Shown here: in pieces, positions 16,160 to 23,606 of the stretch
How the letters are laid out: the number at the start of each line of letters is the position of its first letter
How positions within the stretch are numbered: the first letter of the stretch is position 1
From: Pseudomonadota bacterium
Lineage (GTDB): Bacteria; Myxococcota_A; UBA796; GCA-2862545
Direction: 5' to 3'
Length of the DNA stretch: 32,188 nt
Assembly (NCBI GenBank): GCA_002862545.1
Contig: PKDJ01000040.1
Location: forward strand, 1 to 32,188
The notes under the pieces: generated by a model
The model's database searches: none
Told to the model about the DNA's origin: nothing
What the model saw: the letters and a program-made list of their open reading frames with translations, nothing else
Program-made: the position numbers and the translations under genes

Positions 16160-16320
16160 CGCTCTTCTCCGTGGGAGGCTCGGGAACGCCACGCTGTGGG
16201 CGACCAGCCCGAAGGCTGGTGCTCGGCTCGCGGCTTGACTGGCGCAGGCGCAGGCGTCGCTGGTTGACCCTCGGTCTCCCAGACCGGATTGCCCGATGGG
16301 TTGGCGCGCTCGTGCGTCAT
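16156..16320 (-). CDS. 54-residue protein coupled to the Cys-rich lipoprotein
   Basis: A small leftward gene, supported by AGGAGAG at good distance before its ATG (complement of 16318-16320) and by an ATGA overlap of its stop with the following lipoprotein start. The peptide MTHERANPSGNPVWETEG is followed by a Pro/Ala-rich stretch (about 19-30) and then a basic tail. It has no signal peptide and no transmembrane segment, so it is probably cytoplasmic and flexible. I recognise no family. It could be a true small protein or a translated leader that controls the lipoprotein pair. Confidence 0.6.
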   Translation of the reverse strand: MTHERANPSGNPVWETEGQPATPAPAPVKPRAEHQPSGWSPTAWRSRASHGEER

Positions 16321-16406
16321 GGCTCTCTCCTGACAGTCGCCGCGGAGTGTATCGCGGCAACCCACCAACCTCACGAAGCCAAAGCGTCAGCAGCGGGTCA
16401 GGAGGC

Positions 16407-17117
16407 TCACGCCGGGACGATCCGGCCGCCACTGACCGTGAATCCGCTGGGCAGTACTGCGCTGACAGCCTCGGGATCCGCGAGCGACCAACGACGATTC
16501 ACGAAGACCTGTGCCAAGCGCACGCGGAGACGGTTGCTGTCCTCCTCCGGATGCACCATCCGCGCCTCGAGCAGCGCAGCCGCCTCACCCTCACCCTGCG
16601 CGATGACGACCTCCATCGCGGCGTGGCGGACCCCCTCGTCGAAGTCGTCGATGAAGGGCTTCACCGCCTCGATGGCTCCCTCATGACGGCGCTCGGTCAG
16701 CCAGACGAGCATGTTCTTCTTCTTGTCGGGGTTGTTCAGGTCGTCCTTCTTGTACTCCAAGTCGAGGATCTCGTAGACCATCGAGATCGCAGCCTCTTCG
16801 CCCTCGATCTCCTCGAGCAACCGCACCGGCAGAGCCACCTGCCGGCACTTCTTCAGGTGCACCCGGAGCGGCTTGCTCACCTCCGAGCCCTTCGACGCCA
16901 GGAGTCCGTAGACGAACTCCTTCTCATCCTTGTCGTTGAGCTGGTGGGTCAGGTTCATGTCGAACCTCGTCAGGAGGGCCCGCAAGCCCTTCTGCCCGCC
17001 ATTCTCGAGGAGCCAACGCGCAGAGGTTTCCCGATCCTCGGGCTGCGAGTCCCGGTTCGTGAGCCGCCGCTGGTTCTTGGCGATTCGCTTCTCGGTGCTC
17101 AGGAACCAGTCGAACAT
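16407..17117 (-). CDS. HEAT-like repeat protein
   Basis: A 236-residue, charged, all-helical soluble protein with no signal peptide. AGGAGG lies just before ATG 17117; the longer in-frame extension crosses the tRNA gene and is rejected. Helix pairs such as ETSARWLLENGGQKGLRALL (about 30-49), the GVRHAAMEVVIAQGEGEAAA region and LRVRLAQVFVNRRW fit HEAT/ARM-type repeats, which usually act as protein-binding scaffolds. Its neighbours downstream are the 54-residue gene and the lipoprotein pair, 86 bases away, so co-transcription is possible. The partner and role are unknown. Confidence 0.78.
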   Translation of the reverse strand: MFDWFLSTEKRIAKNQRRLTNRDSQPEDRETSARWLLENGGQKGLRALLTRFDMNLTHQLNDKDEKEFVYGLLASKGSEVSKPLRVHLKKCRQVALPVRLLEEIEGEEAAISMVYEILDLEYKKDDLNNPDKKKNMLVWLTERRHEGAIEAVKPFIDDFDEGVRHAAMEVVIAQGEGEAAALLEARMVHPEEDSNRLRVRLAQVFVNRRWSLADPEAVSAVLPSGFTVSGGRIVPA

Positions 17118-17207
17118 CGGCCATCCTCCTGCCGCCGTGGCCGCCGGACAGTAATCGCAACGGCCGCCACGGCAAGTGCCCACGTCACCGTTCCTCACCC
17201 GCACATC

Positions 17208-17236
17208 TTGACGCCCCTTGATGGCCTTGCTACCTG
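17208..17236 (+). promoter_or_regulatory. Probable tRNA-Leu promoter
   Basis: A TTGACG -35 (17208-17213) is separated by 17 bases from TACCTG (17231-17236), which is preceded by TG one base away as in an extended -10. Transcription would start just before the tRNA at 17246. The -10 is a poor match in its second half, so the call rests on spacing, the -35 and position. Confidence 0.5.
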
Positions 17237-17245
17237 ACCGGCGCC

Positions 17246-17329
17246 GCGGGAGTGGCGGAATTGGCAGACGCGCAAGACTCAGGATCTTGTGCCCGAAAGG
17301 GCGTGGGGGTTCGACTCCCCCCTTCCGCA
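17246..17329 (+). tRNA. tRNA-Leu (anticodon CAG)
   Basis: The cloverleaf can be folded by eye. The acceptor stem is GCGGGAG (17246-17252) with CTTCCGC (17322-17328) and discriminator A at 17329. The D arm contains TGGCGGAATTGGCAGACGC. The anticodon stem CAAGA/TCTTG encloses loop CTCAGGA with anticodon CAG (17280-17282), reading CUG. A long class II variable arm (GCCCGAAAGGGC) and T arm GGGGGTTCGACTCCCCC follow. The long variable arm and loop identify leucine. The 3' CCA is not encoded and must be added enzymatically. Confidence 0.97.
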
Positions 17330-17330
17330 T

Positions 17331-17371
17331 CAGACCCTCGAGAGTGTTCTCTCGGGGGTCTGTTCGCTTTT
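17331..17371 (+). terminator. Intrinsic terminator of the tRNA-Leu gene
   Basis: CAGACCCTCGAGAG (17331-17344) pairs with CTCTCGGGGGTCTG (17349-17362) in a 14-bp stem with one G-U pair and a four-base loop, followed by a T-rich tail (TTCGCTTTT). It starts two bases after the tRNA, so it ends that transcript. Confidence 0.88.
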
Positions 17372-17390
17372 CCACTCCGCGACTGACGAA

Positions 17391-17447
17391 CCGTGACGCT
17401 TCGGTCTGAAGGCACCTCGCCGGGCTGCCGTCGGCTGGACGTCACGG
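17391..17447 (+). promoter_or_regulatory. Inverted repeat reaching the ribosome binding site of the next gene
   Basis: CCGTGACG (17391-17398) is complementary to CGTCACGG (17440-17447) over eight bases. The second arm abuts and slightly overlaps the GGAGGAG ribosome binding site (17446-17452) of the barrel-like gene. If formed in the mRNA, it could lower translation. The 41-base loop makes it modest evidence. Confidence 0.25.
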
Positions 17448-17454
17448 AGGAGAC

Positions 17455-17934
17455 ATGGTTCGCACCGCACGCGCAGCGCTCATCGGACTGGGAGTGAGCC
17501 TAGGAAGCCCCGCTCTCGCCGCCCCGACGGTCGGTGTTCAGCTTGACCTGGCGAATCCGACCGGCGGCGCAGCAGCGCTGGGCACCGGATTCTCGGGCAG
17601 CCTCGGCTATGGCGTCGACCTCGCGCTCGTCGAGGTGATTCCAGAGGTCGGCGCCACCTGGTTCAGCGAGTCTCAGCGGTTCCTACCTCGCGCAGGTGGC
17701 CGCATGATGATCGGAAAGGTCGTCGAACCTGGCGTCTACGCCCATGTCGTCTTCGCTGACGGGCTGTCCGTCGCGCCCGGACGGGCCGGCTGGGATGCCG
17801 GGGCTCTCCTCGACGTCACGGCCATTCCGCACCTCGACATCGGCCTCCACGCAGGAGTCCTCTCCCTACCGAGCCGCAGCGAGACCCCTGACACCCACAT
17901 CACCGGAGGCCTGCACCTCGCCGTAGTGTTCTAG
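17455..17934 (+). CDS. Small outer-membrane beta-barrel-like protein
   Basis: A 159-residue exported protein. GGAGGAG precedes ATG 17455 at ideal spacing. The signal peptide covers residues 1-22 (ending SPALA|APTVG). The mature protein is made of alternating short beta strands rich in Gly and aliphatic residues (VGVQLDLANP, SGSLGYGVDLALVEV, GVYAHVVFADG, LDIGLHAGVLSL) and ends in a hydrophobic strand with terminal Phe (HLAVVF), the typical C-terminal signature for barrel insertion. The size would suit an eight-stranded barrel. No specific family is recognised. It ends 21 bases from the converging lgt stop. Confidence 0.75.
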   Translation: MVRTARAALIGLGVSLGSPALAAPTVGVQLDLANPTGGAAALGTGFSGSLGYGVDLALVEVIPEVGATWFSESQRFLPRAGGRMMIGKVVEPGVYAHVVFADGLSVAPGRAGWDAGALLDVTAIPHLDIGLHAGVLSLPSRSETPDTHITGGLHLAVVF

Positions 17935-17955
17935 CGGCTCTGGATGCTGTTCCGC

Positions 17956-18807
17956 TCAGCTGGCTGCGCTGGCGGGCGGCTCGGCGGACTCGTCGGGCTC
18001 TGCGAATGGGAAGGGCTCGTCGCCGCTGCGCATTCGCTGAGCGAGGAAGTACACGCAGACGAGGAAGAAGATCAGGCTCCAGTACTGACCCGGCGTAAAG
18101 CCGAGGTAGCGAACGTCCGTCGAGACGGGGCGCAGGTAGTCCATCCCGAAGCGGATTGGCCCGTAGACGGCTCCGAGGATCAAGGGGTAGATGCCCGGCA
18201 CCCGAGGAATGCTGTCCATCGCCCGGAAGAGGCCGAACATGGCCAGAGACCACAAGGCCTCGTACAGCCCGAGGTCGTGACAGGCGACCCCATCCGCATC
18301 CGCCCGACAGGTGCCCTCGACCGCCAGGAAGAAGTCCGAGGGCGTACCCGGATGATCATGCGCCACGAAGCAGCCCATCCGACCGAAGAACCAGCCCACC
18401 GCCATGCCGTGCGCCAAGCAGTCGAGGTAGGGCCAGACCGGAACCTTCTCCTTCCAGAAGAACCACACAGAGAGCGGCACGCACACCGCGAATCCCCCGA
18501 AGCTCGACAGCCCCCGCCAGAACTTGAGGAACTCGATGGGGTTCGCGAGGTACTCCTCCGGCGCGTACATCAAGCCGAAGCCGACGTGCCCGCCGATGAA
18601 CGTGCCTGCCACGAGCCACCCGATCAGGCGATTGATCACCTCGGGGTCGAGCCCCAGCTTTCGAGCGCGTGCCATAGCGACATTGCCGCCAATCACGAAG
18701 CCGAGTGCCACCAGGATGCCGAATCCGTGAATGGCAGCACCCTCCGGGAAACCCAGCCAGTCGAGCGGGATCTTCGGCTCGTCGAACGCGGGGATGACAG
18801 CGAACAC
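17956..18807 (-). CDS. lgt: Prolipoprotein diacylglyceryl transferase
   Basis: Integral inner-membrane enzyme that transfers diacylglycerol from phosphatidylglycerol to the lipobox cysteine of prolipoproteins. It has 283 residues and about seven hydrophobic segments. The segment FWRGLSSFGGF (97-106) corresponds to the family's GGxSFHGG region, and GRMGCFVAHDHPG (142-154) to the Lgt signature GRxxNFxNxE-type region, in the divergent form I associate with myxobacterial Lgt. The C-terminal GQYWSLIF is also typical. I chose GTG 18807 because GGAGAG lies just upstream and the family begins close to 'PVFAVIPAF'. In-frame codons further upstream overlap the divergent gene. It serves the many lipoproteins encoded nearby. 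Confidence 0.88.
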   Translation of the reverse strand: MFAVIPAFDEPKIPLDWLGFPEGAAIHGFGILVALGFVIGGNVAMARARKLGLDPEVINRLIGWLVAGTFIGGHVGFGLMYAPEEYLANPIEFLKFWRGLSSFGGFAVCVPLSVWFFWKEKVPVWPYLDCLAHGMAVGWFFGRMGCFVAHDHPGTPSDFFLAVEGTCRADADGVACHDLGLYEALWSLAMFGLFRAMDSIPRVPGIYPLILGAVYGPIRFGMDYLRPVSTDVRYLGFTPGQYWSLIFFLVCVYFLAQRMRSGDEPFPFAEPDESAEPPASAAS

Positions 18808-18858
18808 AGGCTCTCCGAGGTCGGGACATCCGCGCCTAACATGAACCTCGCACCTGGC

Positions 18859-18867
18859 TGCTACACT
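18859..18867 (+). promoter_or_regulatory. Extended -10 candidate for the MglA-like gene
   Basis: TGCTACACT has the extended -10 form TGnTAnnnT and lies 34 bases before the ATG at 18902, in the 94-base gap divergent from lgt. No good -35 sits 16-18 bases upstream, as is often the case for extended -10 promoters. Confidence 0.4.
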
Positions 18868-18901
18868 GGCTGCGGCTGTCGGCTGTCTCTGGCGGAGCTC
18901 C

Positions 18902-19966
18902 ATGGCGACGATCAACTTCGCGACCCGAGAGATCACAGCAAAGGTCGTCTACTTCGGCGCAGACAAGGCAGGTACGACCACCGCTGTCCGGCATCTTCAC
19001 AGTCGGCTGCCGTCCGCACCGTCCCGGCTTCACCGGTTCGGTCCGTCTGCAGATGCTCAGATCCTCTACTTCGAGTACCAGCCAGGAGCCCTGCCACGGT
19101 TCGGCGGCTTCGATCTCCGCGTGCAGGTCTACGCCCTGCCTGGAGCGGTCCGTCGTCGCGAGCATCGCGAGGAGGTCCTCCGGGGTCTCGACGGCGTCGT
19201 CTTCGTCGCAGATGCTCGACGTCAGCGCACCCAAGCGAACGTGGACGCTCTTCTTCAGCTCGACGACATGCTGGAGCAGCACCAGGTCGAGCTCGCCCGC
19301 TTGCCGGTCGTGATCGTCGTCAATCACATCGATGACCCCGAGGCTCGCTCCGAGGCCGCCGTCAGCATCGACCTGAACACCTACGCCTTCCCCGTGCTCT
19401 CGGCTGTCGCGAGCGACGGTCGCGGCGTCCTCGAGGGCCAGGCCGCGCTCCTCGACCGGCTGTCCCTGCAGCTTCGCGCAAACCTGGCGGGTGAGCTCTC
19501 CGGGCTGCGGCTCGAGGCCGTACACGATCCAGACACAGAGCGAGACGACGAGGTCGTGAAGCGCCACATCGCCGCGATCGCCCAGCGCTCGACGGAGCTG
19601 GAGGCCGTTCGCCCGGGCTGGGACGACCTCCCGCCCGTCGAGGTGAGCCTACCGCTGTGGGCGACCGAGCTCGAGTCGCTGCGGCCGACGCAGGTGATCG
19701 CTCACAGCCTCGACAGCGACCGCGTCGTGCTCGACCTTCTCTTCGAAGATCCCGAGAGCATCCCAACCCGAGTGCAGCTCACGCTCGACCCTCGCAAGCG
19801 GCGACACTCCTCCAGTGCACCGGGCGACCGCGTCGGCAGGTACCTGCCCGACAGTGACTCTTCTGCGGAGCGGGATCTACCGCCGGTGGCCTATGGCGTG
19901 CTCGGGGTCGCAGGCGGGGTCATCGCAGGACTGCTGACAGGTTACCTCGCCTGGCTGACCGGCTGA
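18902..19966 (+). CDS. Tail-anchored MglA-like protein with degenerate GTPase motifs
   Basis: A 354-residue protein whose first 200 residues align with the polarity GTPase MglA: INFATREITAKVVYFG (4-19) matches the MglA start, and GLDGVVFVADARRQR matches its GVDGVVFVADSQ region. The nucleotide motifs are degraded. The P-loop GxxxxGK[ST] reads GADKAGTTT, with Thr25 replacing the essential Lys. The VPGQ motif reads LPGAV, losing the catalytic Gln. NKRD reads NHID. A second region (about 210-325) is unrelated to MglA. The last 25 residues are one hydrophobic helix (AYGVLGVAGGVIAGLL), so it is probably anchored by its C-terminus with the body in the cytoplasm. It probably binds nucleotide weakly or not at all and may act as a scaffold. 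GGAG lies just before the ATG. Confidence 0.82.
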   Translation: MATINFATREITAKVVYFGADKAGTTTAVRHLHSRLPSAPSRLHRFGPSADAQILYFEYQPGALPRFGGFDLRVQVYALPGAVRRREHREEVLRGLDGVVFVADARRQRTQANVDALLQLDDMLEQHQVELARLPVVIVVNHIDDPEARSEAAVSIDLNTYAFPVLSAVASDGRGVLEGQAALLDRLSLQLRANLAGELSGLRLEAVHDPDTERDDEVVKRHIAAIAQRSTELEAVRPGWDDLPPVEVSLPLWATELESLRPTQVIAHSLDSDRVVLDLLFEDPESIPTRVQLTLDPRKRRHSSSAPGDRVGRYLPDSDSSAERDLPPVAYGVLGVAGGVIAGLLTGYLAWLTG

Positions 19967-20020
19967 GCAAGCGCGCTCCCTTCGCACAGCCCCCCGTGTC
20001 TCCTCGCCCCCGTGCACCCG

Positions 20021-21742
20021 ATGTCCGAACTCTCCCTCACAGGCGCTCGCTGGACCGAGCGTCCGGTCGACCCCACGCGCATCTCCTCGCTGATGAACGC
20101 AACGGGACTCTCCCCGATCGCGGCGCGTGTCCTGGCAGGTCGATGGACCGGCGAAGGGAGCCCCAAGCGCTGGCTCGAGCCGGAGCTCGGAGACCTGCAT
20201 GATCCGATGCGCATGCACAACATGGGCCTCGCTCTAGACCGCCTTCGGCATGCGGTCGACAAGGGCGAGAAGGTCAGGATCATCACCGACTACGACGTGG
20301 ACGGAACCACGTCATCGCTCATCTTGCAGGCCGCGCTGCGCATCGTCCAGCCTCACCTCGACCTCGACTACCACATCCCCAACCGCTTCGCCGAGGGCTA
20401 CGGATTCTCTGTTCTCGCCGCTCAAAAGGCTGCTGCGGAGGGAGTCGGCCTGATCGTCACCGCCGACATCGGCGTGCGCGACCACGCCGCGGTCGAGGCC
20501 GCTCGGGCAGCGGGCGTCGACGTGTTGATCTGCGACCACCACCTGCCAGCAGGTGCCGATGTCCCGGAGAATGCGACGGTGCTGTGCCCCCCGCAGCGGG
20601 CCTGCTCCTACCCGAACGCCGGCCTCGCAGCCTGTGGAGTGTCGCTGAAGCTCGCAACGGGCCTGCTCGGCGGCCATCGCAAGTGGGATGCCATCCTGCG
20701 CTCCCTCTTGAAGCTCGCCGCGATCGGCACCGTGGCCGACATGGTTCCTCTGTCGACACCCGAGAACCGGGCCATCGTGACCTTCGGTCTCGAGGCGCTG
20801 AACACGCCGCCACACCATGCGGGTCTACAGGCCCTCCTGTCCGTCGCGCGCACCGACATCATCCGAGCGACGGACATCGGCTTCAAGCTCGGTCCCCGGA
20901 TCAACGCGGCTGGGCGGCTCGCCGACGCCACGCTCGTCGTAGAGCTCCTCAACTGCCGGGATTCCGCGAGGGCCGAGACCCTGGCGAAGAAGCTCGACAC
21001 CCTGAACCGGGACCGACGTGCTGTACAGGCTCGCCTCGAGACAGAGGCGCTGACCCAGCTGGAGGGCCGAGACACGCCGGCCTTCGTCGTCGTCGCCGGT
21101 CAGGAGGCCGACGGCTGGCACCGCGGGGTCGTCGGCATCGTCGCATCCCGACTGAAGGACAAGCTCCACAAGCCCACGGCAGTGGTCTCCATCCAAGGTG
21201 ACCGCGCCGTGGGTTCCGTGCGAAGCGTCCCCTCAATCCACGCCGTCCGGGCGCTCGACGCTGGAGAAGATCTGCTCGTCAAGTACGGAGGGCACCCCGC
21301 CGCGGCGGGGTTCACCGTGCCTACGGACAAGCTCGAGCTGCTCAAGGAGCGACTCGCAGCGTTCGTCGAAGCGAACGCAGACACGGACTCCCTTCGGCCC
21401 ACGCGAGAGATCGATGCCGTCCTCGAGCGCGACGAGCTCAGCACGAGCCTCTACCGTGAGCTGCTTCGGCTAGGACCCTTCGGTCAGGGCAACCCCGAGC
21501 CCCAGCTGGTCATCCCGAGGGTCGACGCCCGCAGCATCAAGACGATGGGCAAAGACAACCAGGGCCTGCGCTTCCGGATCCCTACGGCAAGCCGCGACAT
21601 GGACGCTGTCTGGTGGCGGAACGGCGACAAGGCGGACACCCTCTCGAGTCACACCGTCGACCTGTTCGGCAACCTCGAAGAAAATCACTGGAACGGACGA
21701 ACGACGGTGCGCTTCGCCGTCAAGGACGCACGCATCAGCTGA
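20021..21742 (+). CDS. recJ: Single-stranded-DNA-specific exonuclease RecJ
   Basis: A 5'-3' ssDNA exonuclease of the DHH phosphoesterase family, used in recombination and mismatch or base excision repair. It has 573 residues. The metal-binding motifs are DYDVDGTTS (90-98), TADIGVRDH, the CDHHLP motif that names the family, and GTVADMVPL. The DHHA1 part has RINAAGRL and KYGGHPAAAGF, and an OB-fold follows, with LGPFGQGNPEP. ATG 20021 was preferred over the in-frame GTG at 20012; neither has a clear ribosome binding site. It begins 54 bases after the MglA-like gene, in the same direction. Nine bases separate its stop from the converging stop of the small membrane protein. Confidence 0.95.
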   Translation: MSELSLTGARWTERPVDPTRISSLMNATGLSPIAARVLAGRWTGEGSPKRWLEPELGDLHDPMRMHNMGLALDRLRHAVDKGEKVRIITDYDVDGTTSSLILQAALRIVQPHLDLDYHIPNRFAEGYGFSVLAAQKAAAEGVGLIVTADIGVRDHAAVEAARAAGVDVLICDHHLPAGADVPENATVLCPPQRACSYPNAGLAACGVSLKLATGLLGGHRKWDAILRSLLKLAAIGTVADMVPLSTPENRAIVTFGLEALNTPPHHAGLQALLSVARTDIIRATDIGFKLGPRINAAGRLADATLVVELLNCRDSARAETLAKKLDTLNRDRRAVQARLETEALTQLEGRDTPAFVVVAGQEADGWHRGVVGIVASRLKDKLHKPTAVVSIQGDRAVGSVRSVPSIHAVRALDAGEDLLVKYGGHPAAAGFTVPTDKLELLKERLAAFVEANADTDSLRPTREIDAVLERDELSTSLYRELLRLGPFGQGNPEPQLVIPRVDARSIKTMGKDNQGLRFRIPTASRDMDAVWWRNGDKADTLSSHTVDLFGNLEENHWNGRTTVRFAVKDARIS

Positions 21743-21751
21743 GCGGCAGCC

Positions 21752-22045
21752 TCAGGACAGCTCGGCCCAGTCGTCCGCCGCGTCATCGTCCGGATCGACG
21801 ACGACCACACCGGCTTCTCGGTCGCGCAGCAGCGTGAACACCATGTACAACAGCACAACGAGCAGAGTGGTCGCACTCTTGATCAGCTGTCGCTTGGTGA
21901 TCTCCCGCTCGATCTCCACGTCGACGGCCGAGCCCCGGCGCTGTCGGCGCTGACGCCCGTCGGCCTCTCCCGACGCGTCATCACCTGACTCCTCGGGAGG
22001 GACGTCATCCGGCTCTGGTGCAAACTCGACCTCGACGCGGCTCAT
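21752..22045 (-). CDS. Small single-pass membrane protein
   Basis: A 97-residue protein of unknown function. GGGAG lies before ATG 22045. The N-terminal half is acidic and disordered-looking (VEVEFAPEPDDVPPEE), followed by a basic stretch (GRQRRQRRG), then one hydrophobic helix (about 62-80, SATTLLVVLLYMVFTLL) and an acidic C-terminal tail (VDPDDDAADDW). By the positive-inside rule the N-terminus should be cytoplasmic. It is the last gene of the leftward group that starts with cpaB. Two hairpins lie in the 60 bases upstream. Confidence 0.7.
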   Translation of the reverse strand: MSRVEVEFAPEPDDVPPEESGDDASGEADGRQRRQRRGSAVDVEIEREITKRQLIKSATTLLVVLLYMVFTLLRDREAGVVVVDPDDDAADDWAELS

Positions 22046-22054
22046 GTCGTCTCC

Positions 22055-22099
22055 CCTGCGCAGAATGGCGCAGGCTGTTCCCGACTGCAAGCAGGGAAC
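22055..22099 (-). other. Two tandem hairpins before the small membrane protein gene
   Basis: GTTCCC (22077-22082) pairs with GGGAAC (22094-22099), and CCTGCGC (22055-22061) pairs with GCGCAGG (22068-22074). On the leftward transcript they follow the stop at 22106 directly, and the second ends next to the GGGAG ribosome binding site of the gene starting at 22045. They could attenuate read-through, process the transcript or mask the ribosome binding site. There is no T-run. Confidence 0.4.
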
Positions 22100-22105
22100 C
22101 TCGGG

Positions 22106-22876
22106 TCAGTGCGCCAAGAGGCCAGCCAACCAGCCCATGTCCCCCTCGAGCCAGGCGTCTTCGAGTGGCAACGCTCGAAACCCGTCCGGCGCCCCGAGCT
22201 GAAACATGTCTGGATCGACATCGATAGGCGACCAGTCAAGCCCGGACAGCCGCATCCCCACCCCGGCGTCGATCGCGCGCACCTGCAGGGCATCCGGCGT
22301 CCACGTCACTCCGATCGCAGGAAGACCATCATCGTCCATCACCCGCGCTCGGCGCGGCTGGCCATCGTGGTCGAGCTCCACGACGATGGCTCGCCCCATC
22401 CAGAGCCAGCGCGTCCACCACCCAGAGCCCGTGCGTCGAACCTCCACGAGTGCCTCTGGATCGAGCCGGAGACGCCCCAAGCCCAGGCCTACGAAATCAG
22501 CCAAGCCGTGCGCTGACACGGAATCCAGCACGGCATCCGCCTCGTGAGCCACCCAGTGACGGCGCCCCCCCGCGACCGTGATCGCGACGGCTGCACCATC
22601 GGACCGCAGGCGCGCGACGGGCGCAACGCCGAGCGGGTCATAGAGGCTCATCGCGAGCCGTCCGTCCGTGTCGACCACCACCGAGCCGCGTCCAGTGAGA
22701 CGCCGCTCACCCAGCTCGACCTCCCACCGCAGAGGGGACGTCTTCGGTCCGTCGAGCCTCCCCTCAAGGGCAGACTCCACAGCCTCCTGTGCCGGTCCCG
22801 GGCTCGGTGGCACACTCGCCAGCCCACCCACTAGGCACAGACCCAGCCACGCTGCGGGACGCTCGAAGGCACTCAC
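22106..22876 (-). CDS. Exported protein, LolB-like fold suspected
   Basis: A 256-residue protein. I chose GTG 22876: GGAGGAG precedes it at good spacing, and it overlaps the upstream stop in a GTGA arrangement. An ATG 27 bases upstream lacks these. The N-terminus is a signal-like segment (AAWLGLCLVGGLASVPPSPG). The body reads as a curved beta-sheet protein with strands such as LRWEVELGERRLTGRGSVVV and LAMSLYDPLGVAPVARLR. That order ('basic strand, then phi-x-phi-DPLG') recalls LolB/DUF4292-type lipid-binding proteins. No acylation Cys follows the signal in lipobox context. The LolB-like assignment is weak. Confidence 0.7.
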   Translation of the reverse strand: MSAFERPAAWLGLCLVGGLASVPPSPGPAQEAVESALEGRLDGPKTSPLRWEVELGERRLTGRGSVVVDTDGRLAMSLYDPLGVAPVARLRSDGAAVAITVAGGRRHWVAHEADAVLDSVSAHGLADFVGLGLGRLRLDPEALVEVRRTGSGWWTRWLWMGRAIVVELDHDGQPRRARVMDDDGLPAIGVTWTPDALQVRAIDAGVGMRLSGLDWSPIDVDPDMFQLGAPDGFRALPLEDAWLEGDMGWLAGLLAH

Positions 22877-23595
22877 GGAGCTCCTCCACGCGTCCTTAGC
22901 CATGCCTCGACCCGATCGTCGCCTGCCCGCGCCGCCACATCACGGGCGTGCTCGACGACCTCGGCGTCAGGCGTAGACTCGAGCACCGTGAGCCAGTCTT
23001 CGACCGCAAGGGTCCACGCCTCGAGCCGCTCCGCGCGGAGCGCCCGCTCTCGGGATGCCTCCTCTGAGACATCCGCCAGCCGCCACCGCTCGAGCACAGA
23101 GAGTGCGGCCTCCCGATCGCCAACAGCGTGGGCAGCATCTGCCGCCTCGGCGCAGGCAGGCCCAGGGCAGGCAGCCTCGAGGTGCCTGCGAGCCCGTGGC
23201 TCATCCGTCGCCAGCAACAACCGCCCGAGCGCCGCATGCGCAGCCGGTGCGTCCTCAGGTCCCGAGCGGGAGAGTGCGAGCTGGAATGATGCCTCGGCTT
23301 CCGTCACCTCGCCCTGCCTCGCATGAAAGGCGCCGACACGGAGAGGGCCCCATGGAGTGCGACGATCGAGCCGGACCACCCACTTCAGGCTCCGCTCCGC
23401 TTCCACGAGGTCACCACGGAGCTCCGCTGTCCTCCCCCTCAGGTACCAGGCTCGGGCTCCGTGCAGATCGAGATAGCCCGCCAAGATCTCGCCCTCGGCC
23501 ACGGCACGACGGTCACTGCGGTGTGCGCAGGAGCCGAGCAACAAGACGAGCAAGAGCCCTGCGCTGCTGGACTGCAGGCAGGGCCGCTGGTGCAC
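22873..23595 (-). CDS. TPR-type lipoprotein
   Basis: A 240-residue lipoprotein. The signal LLLVLLLGSC gives Cys23 as the lipidated residue. The mature part is built of helix pairs with TPR character: ARAWYLRGRTAELRGDLVEA, GAFHARQGEVTEAEASFQLA and AHAALGRLLLATDEPRARRH. This indicates a protein-binding scaffold, possibly a pilotin or assembly helper given the adjacent pilus-type gene cpaB. The GTG start lies 11 bases after the cpaB stop and has only a weak ribosome binding site, so coupling to cpaB translation is likely. Its stop overlaps the next start (GTGA). Confidence 0.8.
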   Translation of the reverse strand: MHQRPCLQSSSAGLLLVLLLGSCAHRSDRRAVAEGEILAGYLDLHGARAWYLRGRTAELRGDLVEAERSLKWVVRLDRRTPWGPLRVGAFHARQGEVTEAEASFQLALSRSGPEDAPAAHAALGRLLLATDEPRARRHLEAACPGPACAEAADAAHAVGDREAALSVLERWRLADVSEEASRERALRAERLEAWTLAVEDWLTVLESTPDAEVVEHARDVAARAGDDRVEAWLRTRGGAP

Positions 23596-23606
23596 GTGAC
23601 GCAGTC

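Noticed and set aside
17246..17371. Integration site (att) at the tRNA-Leu gene
   Set aside because: No repeated 3' tRNA fragment, integrase or foreign-looking gene lies nearby; the following hairpin is an ordinary terminator.
17944..19335. 463-codon plus-strand frame through lgt and the MglA-like gene
   Set aside because: It conflicts with two well-supported genes and lacks any domain.
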